Part shown: piece by piece, positions 24,572 to 32,510 of the stretch
Numbering within the stretch: position 1 is the stretch's first letter
How the letters are laid out: the number at the start of each line of letters is the position of its first letter
NCBI GenBank assembly: GCA_027314515.1
Contig: DAHVAR010000092.1
Coordinates: 1 to 64,000, forward strand
DNA: 64,000 nt
Direction of reading: 5' to 3'
Origin: Actinomycetota bacterium
Lineage (GTDB): Bacteria; Actinomycetota; Actinomycetes; Streptosporangiales; Streptosporangiaceae
The notes under the pieces: generated by a model
What the model saw: the letters and a program-made list of their open reading frames with translations, nothing else
Database searches by the model: none
Told to the model about the DNA's origin: nothing
Translations under genes and position numbers: made by a program

Positions 24572-25278
24572 GATGGACGCGTTCCGGCCCGTGAGTGGCC
24601 CAGCGACTTCTCAGCGAGCGCAAGCCAATCAGCAGCATGCGGATCACCGATCAGCTCGAGAAGCCAGCGGAGTGTGGCCAAGCCATCGCCGTTGCGCAGT
24701 CCAAGCCGAGAGGCGTATGGCGCCAGTTCTTGGGCGAACGTCCCTGGGTAGTCGAAGACGCCCTGGATCGCGTCTGTCACGAGCTGGCCGACCGCCTGTG
24801 GGTCATTCCGCTCCGCAAGCAGATCGGCCGCGATTCGCGACGGCCTGGTGACGGGGAGGCTGCGAAGCGCGATCCATTCCCCGTCGTCGAGTCGTCCGGT
24901 GTGCAGCCGGACGTCCGGTCGGCGGGACTGTTTGCGGCCGGGCAGGGTGAATTCGTGCCGGTCGGCGGGAAGGTCGCCGATACCGTACAGCGCTGCGGCT
25001 GAGCGATGGGACACAACACCCTGGGCAGCGGTCCGTTGCCATGCCGGGACTTCGGGTGCGAGCTGGAGCCAAGCGGCGCACAAATCTAGCTGGTCAGCCG
25101 GGGGCACGCCGACAAGCCTGTACACGCCATGCGCCACCCGTTCGAGTACGCCGCTGCCGACGAGCCTCGTGATGGTCGCTGGCGGCACACGTGCCGCCTC
25201 GGCCTGCCGGCGTGTGATCAGACCCCACTGGTCCTCAGCGACCTCGGCGAGCCGAGAGAGGGTAGAAGCGAAGGGCAT
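24568..25278 (-). CDS. abiEi: AbiEi-family antitoxin with winged-helix N-terminus (type IV TA)
   Basis: 236 residues. The N-terminal domain (about 15-58) reads QWGLITRRQAEAARV then ITRLVGSGVLERVAHGVYRL, the winged-helix AbiEi_4 type DNA-binding segment. The middle carries VVSHRSAAALYGIGDLPA and EFTLPGRKQSRRPDVRLH, typical of the AbiEi C-terminal region. Known relatives bind inverted repeats in their own promoter and neutralise the toxin without touching it. Promoter should lie in 25279-25570. Translationally coupled to the toxin. Confidence 0.88.
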   Translation of the reverse strand: MPFASTLSRLAEVAEDQWGLITRRQAEAARVPPATITRLVGSGVLERVAHGVYRLVGVPPADQLDLCAAWLQLAPEVPAWQRTAAQGVVSHRSAAALYGIGDLPADRHEFTLPGRKQSRRPDVRLHTGRLDDGEWIALRSLPVTRPSRIAADLLAERNDPQAVGQLVTDAIQGVFDYPGTFAQELAPYASRLGLRNGDGLATLRWLLELIGDPHAADWLALAEKSLGHSRAGTRPS

Positions 25279-25570
25279 ACTTCAGTCTAGCTCAGAGTTG
25301 AGCCACTTTGCAGTAGCCGAACTGATTAGCCGCTGCAAAGCAGTTCAGAAGCGACGGGCTTTGAAGTCATGCCATCCGAGTCGCCCGTCAGGATGCCACT
25401 GTCCCGGAGGTTCCTGCTCCCAGGCAGACCAGTGAAGAAATGACCGTTATCCCTGGTCAGCCAGGCCGACCGCAGTCATGCGGCGCCCGCTTCGCTCCCA
25501 GGCTTGGCAGCCGGGGACAATCGCGACCCGGCACTGAGTACGAAAATCACGGTTTACCTGCAGTATCTTG
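25279..25570. other. Non-coding flank between AbiE operon and tRNA-His
   Basis: 292 bases, less GC-rich than the surrounding genes, between the AbiEi start and the proximal att repeat. It must contain the AbiE promoter and its operator. I see GCTGCAAAGC-type short dyads near 25331 but no perfect long inverted repeat. Frames crossing it lack coding character. Confidence 0.4.
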
Positions 25571-25614
25571 GGGTGAGCGATGGGATTCGAACCCACGACA
25601 TCCAGGACCACAAC
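25571..25614 (-). repeat. Proximal 44-bp attachment-site repeat within tRNA-His
   Basis: Identical to 23438-23481. It spans the tRNA from the anticodon loop through the T arm to the 3' end, so the inserted element restored a complete tRNA on this side. Confidence 0.88.
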
Positions 25615-25646
25615 CTGGCGCTCTAACCAGCTGAGCTACGCCCACC
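25571..25646 (-). tRNA. tRNA-His (anticodon GUG)
   Basis: Read on the reverse strand: acceptor arm GTGGGCG pairs with CGCTCAC near the 3' end, the D arm GCTCAGCTGGTTAGAGC and the T arm GTGGGTTCGAATCCCAT follow the standard pattern, and the anticodon loop contains TTGTGGT, giving GUG for histidine. The extra 5' G (position 25646) opposite the discriminator C is the -1 guanosine specific to tRNA-His. CCA is not encoded. Its 3' 44 bases double as the proximal attachment site of the island. Confidence 0.95.
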
Positions 25647-25703
25647 ACGACCGCCCGGCACCGTTTGGCGACATGGCGGCCTACGAAGCATACCGGGCCT
25701 TGG

Positions 25704-26333
25704 TCACTGCGCAGAACCGGATTGGCCGCCCGCGGCAGAATCGCCGGCGAACTGAGCCGCAAGCTGCCGCGCGGTGGCGGTATCCGGGCCCGGCCGGGGC
25801 ACGAACACGGCCTGCCGGTAGTACTGAAGCTCCCGGATGCTCTCCCGGATGTCGGCGAGCGCCCGGTGCCCGCCGTGCTTCTCCGGGCTGGCGAAGTAGG
25901 TCCGCGGGTACCAGCGCCTGGCCAGCTCCTTGATGCTGGACACGTCGACCATCCGGTAATGCAGGAACGCGTCCAGCCCGGGCATGTCCCTGGCCAGGAA
26001 CGCCCGGTCGGTGGCGATGGAGTTGCCGCACAGCGGCACCTTCCGCGATTCGGACACATGCTGCCTGATGTAGCCGAGCACCAGGTCCTGAGCCTCGGCA
26101 AGGGTCAGCCCGGCCGGGAGCTCGGCCAGCAAGCCCGAGGTCGTGTGCATTTCCCTGACAACGTCCTGCATGCCGTCCAGCGCCTCAGCCGGGGGCTTGA
26201 TCAGCACGTCGATCCCGTCGTCGAGCGGGTTGAGCTCACCGTCGGTGACAATGCAGGCAATCTCCACGAGCGCGTCGCTGGTGAGATCAAGCCCGGTCAT
26301 CTCGCAGTCGATCCAGACGAGCCGGTCAGTCAT
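25704..26333 (-). CDS. orn: Oligoribonuclease
   Basis: 209 residues. DEDDh exonuclease residues are all present: Asp9 and Glu11 ([10 protein letters not shown]), Asp109 (SIATDRAFL), His156 and Asp161 ([11 protein letters not shown]). The enzyme degrades 2-5-nucleotide RNAs, including pGpG from cyclic-di-GMP turnover, to mononucleotides in the cytoplasm. A short Gly/Ser/Gln-rich tail extends beyond the catalytic domain. It lies 57 bases upstream of tRNA-His on the same strand, a neighbourhood common in actinomycetes. Confidence 0.95.
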   Translation of the reverse strand: MTDRLVWIDCEMTGLDLTSDALVEIACIVTDGELNPLDDGIDVLIKPPAEALDGMQDVVREMHTTSGLLAELPAGLTLAEAQDLVLGYIRQHVSESRKVPLCGNSIATDRAFLARDMPGLDAFLHYRMVDVSSIKELARRWYPRTYFASPEKHGGHRALADIRESIRELQYYRQAVFVPRPGPDTATARQLAAQFAGDSAAGGQSGSAQ

Positions 26334-26342
26334 TGGCTCAGC

Positions 26343-27023
26343 CTAAGTGATCGGGGCGGTACCGCGCGCCCGGCCGGCCAGCGCGGCGATATGAGCGGGA
26401 ACGGGCACCTCACCGGTCAGCGCCGGATCCGGCTCGGCCGCTCCGAAGGTCAGTGCGGCAGGGAGCACCCCAGCCCAGATGCCGGAGTCGTAGTCCTCGT
26501 CCTCGTCCTTCGGGGCGCCCGCCCTGACCTTGACCGAGGCCTCGTCCAGCGGCACGGCGAGCACGGCGGTCGCGGCCAGTTCCTTGCGGTTGGGCTCCCT
26601 GACGTGCGCCCAGCGGCCGGGAACCAGGTGGTCGGTCACCGCCCGGAGTGCTGCCAGTTTCTCCGCCGCATCGGTCACCAGCCGGGCCGTCCCGAAGATC
26701 ACCGCGCTGCGGTAGTTCATCGAGTGATGGAACACGGCCCTGGCGCAGACCAGGCCGTCCAGCAGCGTGACCGTGACGCACACCTGCTGCCCGGCAGCGG
26801 TCAGCAGCGACCGGTTGGCGGATGAGCCATGCAGGTACAGCGTGTCGCCGATCCGGCCGTACCCCGTCGGCAGCACGACGGGCACGCCGTCGATGACCAC
26901 GCCAAGGTGGCAGACCAGCCCTGCCTCGAGCACGGCGTGCAGGTCCGCGCGGTCGGTACGGGCCCGTTCCCGCAGCCGGTGCAGCGTGGTCCTGGGGGTC
27001 GTGGAGAGACTCTCGGCGCTCAT
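26343..27023 (-). CDS. PPOX-family flavin-nucleotide-binding protein
   Basis: 226 residues. The split-barrel flavoprotein pattern is clear: AGLVCHLGVVIDGVPVVLPTGYGRIGDTLYLHGSSANRSLL, then VTLLDGLVCARAVFHHSMNYRSAVIFGTARLV. This is the COG3467-type family related to pyridoxamine-phosphate oxidase and to nitroimidazole-resistance proteins, often binding FMN or F420. An acidic loop KDEDEDYDSG occurs near 172-181. The reaction is unknown. It ends 9 bases before the orn start on the same strand, so the two may be co-transcribed. Confidence 0.85.
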   Translation of the reverse strand: MSAESLSTTPRTTLHRLRERARTDRADLHAVLEAGLVCHLGVVIDGVPVVLPTGYGRIGDTLYLHGSSANRSLLTAAGQQVCVTVTLLDGLVCARAVFHHSMNYRSAVIFGTARLVTDAAEKLAALRAVTDHLVPGRWAHVREPNRKELAATAVLAVPLDEASVKVRAGAPKDEDEDYDSGIWAGVLPAALTFGAAEPDPALTGEVPVPAHIAALAGRARGTAPIT

Positions 27024-27185
27024 GCTGCATACCGTACCTTCGCTCCCGTACGGCGCATATCACCCGGCAACCCTGTGCCGTTGGCCGCCGATAAGGAATC
27101 ATTACCGGCATGTGCTTCAGGTACGGGCTCGGCGGCGAGCCCGGCACCGGGGCCGGAACAGGTCCGATGAGTCCAGACGAGGTGA

Positions 27186-28274
27186 ATGGTGACAGGCGGA
27201 GTCGAGGTTCCGGGCGGCATCGAACGCGTCCCCGGCGTTCCCGGCGTAGCGGACCCGGTCGCGCTGGCTCGCTGGATGGCCGGGGCTGGCCTGGCTGACC
27301 TGGGCGAGTTGCGCGGCGTCCAGCTCATTTCCGGGGGGCGCTCCAACCTCACCTACCGGCTGGACCTCGCTGGCGGCACGATAGTGCTGCGCCGCCCGCC
27401 TCTTGGCCACGTGCTGCCCACCGCGCACGACATGAGCCGCGAGTACCGGGTGCTGTCGGCACTGGGAGCCGGCACCGCGGTGCCGGTGCCACGGCCGCTG
27501 GCCAGCTGCCAGGATCCCGATGTCATCGGCGCCCCGTTCTACCTCATGCGGCATGTCGAGGGCCAGGTGCTGCGGACGACACAGGACGGCGAGCTGCTGT
27601 CGCCCGCCCAGGCCGCTGAGCTGTCGGAGTTGCTGGCGCAGATGCTCGCGGCCATCCACGGCGTCGACCTGGCGGCGGCTGGCCTGGAAACCTTCGGGCG
27701 TCCCGAGGGCTACCTGGCCCGTCAGCTATCCCGCTGGCAGCGTCAGTGGGAGCTGTCGAACTCCAGGCAGATGCCGGGCTACGACGACCTAGTCGCCCGG
27801 CTTACCGCCGCGCTGCCCGATCCGGCGAAGGCCGAAGGCACCCTGGTGCACGGAGACTTCCGGCTGGACAACACGCTAGTGCAGCTCACCACGCCGGCCC
27901 GGATCGCGGCGGTCGTCGACTGGGAGATGTCCACTCTCGGCGACCCGCTGGCCGACCTGGGCCTGACCCTGTCGTACTGGGCCGACGCAGGGGAGGCGTT
28001 CCCGAACCTGAATGTCGGCGCCACCGTCACCAGCCTGCCGGGCTTCTATACCCGCGGCCAGTTCGCGGCCAGGTACGCGGACCTGACCGGCCGGGACGTC
28101 AGCGGCATCGGTTATTACATCGCCTTCGGCTACTTCAAGCTCGCCGTGGTCATGGAGGGCATCCATGCCCGCTACCTGCTGCAGCAGACCGTCGGCGAGG
28201 GCTTCGAGCGGGAAGGCCCGGCAGTGCCGGGCCTGATCGCGCGGGCGCATCAGATGCTGGACGCGGTCACCTGA
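27186..28274 (+). CDS. Phosphotransferase family protein (APH fold, ACAD10-like)
   Basis: 362 residues. The aminoglycoside-phosphotransferase/choline-kinase fold is shown by LISGGRSNLTYRLDL (nucleotide loop), VLRRPP with the ATP-binding lysine replaced by Arg-Arg as in many of this group, catalytic loop VHGDFRLDNTLV and metal loop VVDWEMSTLGDPLADLG. These last two blocks match the ACAD10/11 N-terminal kinase-like subgroup, which phosphorylates 4-hydroxyacyl-CoAs in mammals; bacterial homologues often sit with acyl-CoA dehydrogenases. None is adjacent here. Divergent from the PPOX gene; ends at a strong hairpin terminator. Confidence 0.88.
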   Translation: MVTGGVEVPGGIERVPGVPGVADPVALARWMAGAGLADLGELRGVQLISGGRSNLTYRLDLAGGTIVLRRPPLGHVLPTAHDMSREYRVLSALGAGTAVPVPRPLASCQDPDVIGAPFYLMRHVEGQVLRTTQDGELLSPAQAAELSELLAQMLAAIHGVDLAAAGLETFGRPEGYLARQLSRWQRQWELSNSRQMPGYDDLVARLTAALPDPAKAEGTLVHGDFRLDNTLVQLTTPARIAAVVDWEMSTLGDPLADLGLTLSYWADAGEAFPNLNVGATVTSLPGFYTRGQFAARYADLTGRDVSGIGYYIAFGYFKLAVVMEGIHARYLLQQTVGEGFEREGPAVPGLIARAHQMLDAVT

Positions 28275-28303
28275 CCTGGCGCGCCGGCCGGCGCCCGCTG
28301 ACG

Positions 28304-28345
28304 TGCAAAGACTCCGGGCCCCGTACGGGACCCGGAGTCTTTGCA
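28304..28345. terminator. Bidirectional hairpin terminator
   Basis: Perfect 15-bp inverted repeat TGCAAAGACTCCGGG/CCCGGAGTCTTTGCA (28304-28318 and 28331-28345). The 12-base centre contains its own CCGTACGG palindrome, so it folds almost fully. The AAAG/CTTT base of the stem gives a short T run in both directions. It lies between two convergent genes and should end both transcripts. Confidence 0.88.
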
Positions 28346-28349
28346 GTGA

Positions 28350-28376
28350 GGCCCGGCGCCCCGCTCTCGCCGGGCC
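28350..28376. terminator. Second hairpin behind the bidirectional terminator
   Basis: A 9-bp GC-only stem, GGCCCGGCG/CGCCGGGCC (28350-28358 and 28368-28376), with a 9-base loop, five bases beyond the first hairpin. Probably a back-up terminator for the convergent gene pair. Confidence 0.6.
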
Positions 28377-28494
28377 CCATGCATAGATGACGCACGGTGC
28401 CCGCAACGGGTTCACACGAATCCGCGGCTGATTTCCGGCAAGTTCGGGGCGGGAACGCGCCGCTGGCCGTGACTCGCGAGCGGGCCGCAGCGCG

Positions 28495-30258
28495 CTACGG
28501 TGCCGCGCAGCCCTGATCGCACACTCGCTGTGAGACCGCCTCGATGAAGATCTTGCCGACCGAGGCCGGGTTGCTGACCTGGTAGGCCGCGCCGCCGGTC
28601 GCGTTCGCGATCTGCTGCAGCGCGGTGAAGTCACCCCGCCGGCCGAACATCAGGATGACGATCTCGACTTTCCTGCCCGGGTTGTACAGCGCTCTGAGCT
28701 TGCCGAGCAGCGAGGACAGTGGCAGGTCATGGCGCGCGCTGTCGACGCCCGCGGTGAGCACGAGCACGGCGTTGGCGTAGTTCGGCGCGTAGGTCCGGGT
28801 CATCTGCTGGTAGGCGGCCAGGATCGCGGCGTGCAGCGCGAGCGTGCCGTGACCGGTGGTCAGCGTTCCGGTGAGCTCCTGGAGCTGGGTCCGGCGAGTG
28901 ATCACGCCGTAGTCGGCCGGCAGCGGCCCGATCGTCACCATCTGGTCATAGGGCTTGCTGACCGACCGGCTGGCGCCCATCTCCCACAGGCCCATCCGGG
29001 TGGAGTCAGGGAACAGCGCCAGGCCGCGGGCCGCCGTCTGGCTGAGTTCCTGTTCCAGCGTCTGGGTGCCGTTGCCATCGGGCTGGTTCATCGCGGGCGA
29101 CACATCGATGAGGGTCAGGTCGCGTGACCCGAGCCCTAGCCTCTGCCAGGCCTGCAGGTTCGAAGCTGCCTCGCTGGCGGTGGCTGCGCTGGCCAGCTGC
29201 AGCGGCTGGGAACTCAGCCCGGCGAAGGCGGGCAGCACGTCCGGCACGCCGTCGGCGGACCGGAATCCGTAGTAGCGGATGGCCGACTTGGCATAGCTGG
29301 ACTGCAGGTAGTTGCCGAACTCGGTGGCCGCCTGCAACGGCCCGGGCTTCGAGGTGGTCAGCACGTACGGGTAGTCGAGTTCCGGGCTGCCGAGCGAGCT
29401 GCTCGGGCCGACCGGGTACCGCGCCGCCAGCGGCGCGCGCGGATTCGCCTTGTCGTAGGCGAGCACGGCTTGCTCGCTGGCCACCGTCACTGCCTGCCGG
29501 AAGAACGGCGCTTCCGTGCTCGCGACGAACTGCTGCAGCGCCGAGACCGAGTCGAAATTCTCGGTCGCCTCGACGTCGAAGACGAACTGGGTGAACGCTG
29601 TCCTGGCCGTGGCGCTATTCCCGAGCCGGCGGCTCACCTCGATCAGGGCGGCCAGGCCGGCGGCGCTGTCTGTCGGGTCCGGCAGGTCCACGGACAGCCG
29701 CAGGCTGGCGGGCGGTCCGCCATAGGCCGGCGGCAGCAGCAGGGTCCAGCCGGGCGGCGTGCCGAAGATGCGTGTCCTGGCAGCCACCGCGGCGGTGGTG
29801 ACGAGCATCAACGGTGACCGGGCCACGCTCTTGCCGGTGGGCTGCACGTTCTCGGCACCCAGCGGGTAGCTGCGGGCCATGTCTACCCACAGGCTTGAGT
29901 CCGGTATCCAGGCGTCGATGGCCGGCAGCCCGCGAAGTGCGGCCTGGCCGTCGATCTGGCTCGCCACGGCCGCCGAATCGCCCTCGGTGATCTGCACCTG
30001 CACGCAGTGCCCGGCGGCCGTGAAGTTCTGGTTGTTGAATGCGCGGGCGACGGTTTCGACAGCCGGGGCGATGTCGTAGCTGACCGCGATGTTTGCCAGC
30101 ACCGGAGCGTCGGAGCAGGAGGCGCGCGAGATCACCGCCCTGGCCGTGAGGGTGATCATGCAGACGGCAGCCACGGCGACGGCGATCGCCACCAGCTTCG
30201 CCACGCCGACGCGGCGGGACCGCTCACGACGGCCCGAGCCCGATGCCCGTTGTGCCAC
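28495..30258 (-). CDS. Membrane-anchored protein with solute-binding-like and VWA-like domains
   Basis: 587 residues. An arginine-rich start is followed by one transmembrane helix (about 21-43), placing the rest outside. Residues about 52-350 look like an extracellular solute-binding protein (AVETVARAFNNQNF, AIDAWIPDSSLWVDMARSY, ARSPLMLVT, DYPYVLTT). Residues about 375-570 form a VWA domain with LTLIDVSPAMNQ in place of the usual D-x-S-x-S metal site, and VLVLTAGVDS later. The third metal-site residue is Ala, so metal binding may be weak. C-terminal cysteines CDQGC close the domain. Function unknown; adhesion or surface sensing is possible. Confidence 0.8.
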   Translation of the reverse strand: MAQRASGSGRRERSRRVGVAKLVAIAVAVAAVCMITLTARAVISRASCSDAPVLANIAVSYDIAPAVETVARAFNNQNFTAAGHCVQVQITEGDSAAVASQIDGQAALRGLPAIDAWIPDSSLWVDMARSYPLGAENVQPTGKSVARSPLMLVTTAAVAARTRIFGTPPGWTLLLPPAYGGPPASLRLSVDLPDPTDSAAGLAALIEVSRRLGNSATARTAFTQFVFDVEATENFDSVSALQQFVASTEAPFFRQAVTVASEQAVLAYDKANPRAPLAARYPVGPSSSLGSPELDYPYVLTTSKPGPLQAATEFGNYLQSSYAKSAIRYYGFRSADGVPDVLPAFAGLSSQPLQLASAATASEAASNLQAWQRLGLGSRDLTLIDVSPAMNQPDGNGTQTLEQELSQTAARGLALFPDSTRMGLWEMGASRSVSKPYDQMVTIGPLPADYGVITRRTQLQELTGTLTTGHGTLALHAAILAAYQQMTRTYAPNYANAVLVLTAGVDSARHDLPLSSLLGKLRALYNPGRKVEIVILMFGRRGDFTALQQIANATGGAAYQVSNPASVGKIFIEAVSQRVCDQGCAAP

Positions 30259-30387
30259 GTCTGCGTCCTTCGGTGCGTCCGCATTCCACCCGGCCAGCCC
30301 CGACTATATCGGGCTTCTGATCACAGATCGGCTCACTTTGCCGGCTTCGGCGCCTGCCCGCTGCCGTGTGCCCGGCAGCGGACCACA

Positions 30388-31218
30388 ATGGCTCACATGG
30401 CAGCCGACCAGGCCTGCGGCCCGCTCCTGATCACCGACGCCAGTGACCCGCGGCTGGCCGACTACGTCGGCCTCACCGACGTGCGCTTGCGCCGCAGCCT
30501 GGAGTCCGAGCACGGGTTGTTCATCGCCGAGGGCGAGAAGGTCATCGCCAGGGCTATCGCAGCCGGTTACCCGGTCCGCTCGATGCTGGTAGCTGCGGAC
30601 AAGCAGGCGAGCCTCGCAGCCGTCGCGGCCGGCTGCGAGGCCCCGTTGTACGTACTGCCGCCCGAGGTCGCCGAGCGGCTCACCGGCTACCACGTGCACC
30701 GCGGCGCGCTGGCCTCGATGCAGCGCGTGCCGCTGCCGCCGGTGGCCGACCTGGTGGCGTCCGCCCGCCGGATCGTCGTGCTGGAGGACATCGTGGATCA
30801 CGCCAACGTCGGCGCGATCTTCCGCTGCGTGGCCGCGCTCGGCTTCGACGCCGTGCTGCTGGCGCCTCGGTGCGCTGACCCGCTCTACCGGCGGTCAGTA
30901 CGGGTGTCCATGGGCGCGGTACTGGCGGTGCCCTATGCCCGGCTGCCGGACTGGCGCGGCGGCCTGGCCGGGCTGCGGGCGGCGGGCTTCCGGCTGCTGG
31001 CGCTGACTCCCGATCCGGCCGCGCTCCCGATCGGCGAGCTGGCCGGGGCGGCGGCGCAGGACAGGAAGATAGCCCTGCTCATGGGAGGCGAGGGGACCGG
31101 ACTGTCCGGCCGCTGGCTCGCTGCCGCCGATCAGCCTGTGCGGATTCCGATGAGCCGCGGCATCGACTCGCTCAACGTTGCCGCGGCGGCTGCCATTGCC
31201 TGCTACCTGCTGAGCTAG
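30388..31218 (+). CDS. SpoU/TrmH-family RNA 2'-O-methyltransferase
   Basis: 276 residues from ATG 30388 (a second ATG lies three codons later); the long frame upstream is read through the divergent neighbour and lacks coding character. N-terminal substrate-binding domain: SEHGLFIAEGEKVIARAIAAG. C-terminal SPOUT knot: IVVLEDIVDHANVGAIFRCVAALGFDAVLL (motif 1 Asn and Arg), LLMGGEGTGLSGRWL (motif 2) and IPMSRGIDSLNVAAAAAI (motif 3). Family members methylate ribose in rRNA or tRNA; the target base cannot be read from sequence. Confidence 0.93.
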   Translation: MAHMAADQACGPLLITDASDPRLADYVGLTDVRLRRSLESEHGLFIAEGEKVIARAIAAGYPVRSMLVAADKQASLAAVAAGCEAPLYVLPPEVAERLTGYHVHRGALASMQRVPLPPVADLVASARRIVVLEDIVDHANVGAIFRCVAALGFDAVLLAPRCADPLYRRSVRVSMGAVLAVPYARLPDWRGGLAGLRAAGFRLLALTPDPAALPIGELAGAAAQDRKIALLMGGEGTGLSGRWLAAADQPVRIPMSRGIDSLNVAAAAAIACYLLS

Positions 31219-31403
31219 CGCCGGCCGCTCGGCCGTGCCCCGCCGCGAGCTGTACCCGCCGTCCGGCTCGCCGTCAGCACCGCAGCCACGATGTCCTCGC
31301 CGGCCGGGGTCTCCGCACCGCCCACTGGACTCACGTCGCTCCGCTGACGACTGCTCATCACGCACGGCCCGTCTCATCCCGGGTTAGCAAGCGCAATCAG
31401 CGG

Positions 31404-32435
31404 ATGGCATCTGCGGTCAGGAACGATAGCGTCTGCGATCATGTCCAGGTGTCGTCATCACACCTGCACTGGGCCGTAGCTGGCGGGCTGGCGGCCTGGG
31501 CGGGTGCCCGGCTATCCGGCGCTGACCGATTGCACGCCGCGGAGGGCTGGGCAGTCCCGGCGCTGTCCTTCACTCCCCAGGTCACGGCGGCAGCACTGGC
31601 CGCCCTGCCGCTGCTACGGGGCAGCAGCCGCGGTGCGGCCACGCTGGCTGCCGCCGCCCTCGCCGCCTCGGTAGCGCCGCGGGCGATCCCGCGCCCCCAG
31701 CCGCCAGTCGATGGCGCGGAACTGCGGGTGCTGACGTCGAACATGCTGGTCGGCAGGGCCGACGCGGAGACGATCGTCCGGCTCGTGGTCGTCACCGGCG
31801 CTGATGTGCTGTTCCTGCAGGAGCTGACGGCCGGCGCCGCAGCGCGGCTGCAGCAGGCCGGGCTCGGCAGCGTGCTTCCGTATCAGGTGTTCGAGTCGGC
31901 CGCCAGCGGCCCGAAAGGCAGCGGCATCTGGGCGCGCTATCCGCTTCGCGAGGGGCTGGAGGTCCGGCCCGTGTCCCGATCGATGCCGGTGGCCCGCATC
32001 GACCTGCCCGGCGGCGAGTCCGCTCAGCTAGTGTGCGTCCACCTGCGCCCGCCCCGGCCGTCGCACTCGCCCAGCGGCGCAGCCCGCTGGCGCGCCGAGA
32101 TGGAATTGCTGCCCGGGCCCGGCGATGTCCCGGTGATCCTGGCCGGCGACTTCAACGCGACGGTCGACCACGCCCGCTTCCGCGCCTTGCTGCGCCAGGG
32201 CTATGTGGACGCGGCCGTTCAGGCTGGCCGCGGGCTCGTCCCGACCTGGGGCCCGCGGCCCGGCGGCAAGCTGGCCATGCTGGCAATCGACCACATCCTG
32301 CTTGATCCGCGCTGCGCCGTGCGAAGTGTCTCGGCACACAGCGTGCCCGGCACCGACCACCGCGCCCTCTACGCGCAGCTCCAGCTGCCGGCAGTGTCAC
32401 GTCCGTGCGACCGCCCGCCAGGCGAGGCGGCTTAG
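31404..32435 (+). CDS. Endonuclease/exonuclease/phosphatase (EEP) family membrane protein
   Basis: 343 residues. The first 90 residues contain alanine- and leucine-rich helices that are probably two or three membrane segments, then a Pro-rich linker. The EEP domain from about 105 has each catalytic block: LRVLTSNMLVG (Asn), VLFLQEL (Glu), VCVHLRPP (His), LAGDFNATVDH (Asp-x-Asn), LAIDHILLD and GTDHRAL (Asp-His). The outward-facing EEP domain may act on nucleic acids or phosphoesters; the family includes extracellular nucleases and sphingomyelinases. Start ambiguous between 31404 and later GTG codons. Confidence 0.82.
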   Translation: MASAVRNDSVCDHVQVSSSHLHWAVAGGLAAWAGARLSGADRLHAAEGWAVPALSFTPQVTAAALAALPLLRGSSRGAATLAAAALAASVAPRAIPRPQPPVDGAELRVLTSNMLVGRADAETIVRLVVVTGADVLFLQELTAGAAARLQQAGLGSVLPYQVFESAASGPKGSGIWARYPLREGLEVRPVSRSMPVARIDLPGGESAQLVCVHLRPPRPSHSPSGAARWRAEMELLPGPGDVPVILAGDFNATVDHARFRALLRQGYVDAAVQAGRGLVPTWGPRPGGKLAMLAIDHILLDPRCAVRSVSAHSVPGTDHRALYAQLQLPAVSRPCDRPPGEAA

Positions 32436-32510
32436 CACTCGAAACGTGCGCTTGGAATTGCGCATAAGGGTATATAGCGCCGATGTGAGCGACCGTGCGG
32501 AGTGCTAAGT
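32432..32510. terminator. Long-range inverted repeat across convergent gene ends
   Basis: CTTAGCACTC (32432-32441) and GAGTGCTAAG (32501-32510) are perfect 10-bp arms 59 bases apart. Each arm contains the stop codon of one of the two convergent genes. The enclosed DNA is AT-richer than the surroundings (TATATAG). It may fold as a terminator for both genes. Confidence 0.45.

Larger units (their letters stand above)
23438..25614. mobile_element. Small island inserted in tRNA-His, carrying AbiE toxin-antitoxin; integrase lost
   Basis: The 2.1 kb between the two 44-bp repeats contains only the AbiEi/AbiEii pair plus non-coding flanks. No integrase, excisionase, replication or transfer gene is present, so it is either a deletion remnant of an integrative element or a passenger moved by an integrase elsewhere. 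The repeat core lies in the tRNA 3' half, which tyrosine integrases commonly use and which keeps the tRNA functional after integration. The host side shows the expected orn-tRNA-His arrangement. Confidence 0.78.

Noticed and set aside
30007-30387. N-terminal extension of the SpoU methyltransferase
   Set aside because: Overlaps the divergent gene's start and promoter and lacks family similarity; ATG 30388 gives the normal length.
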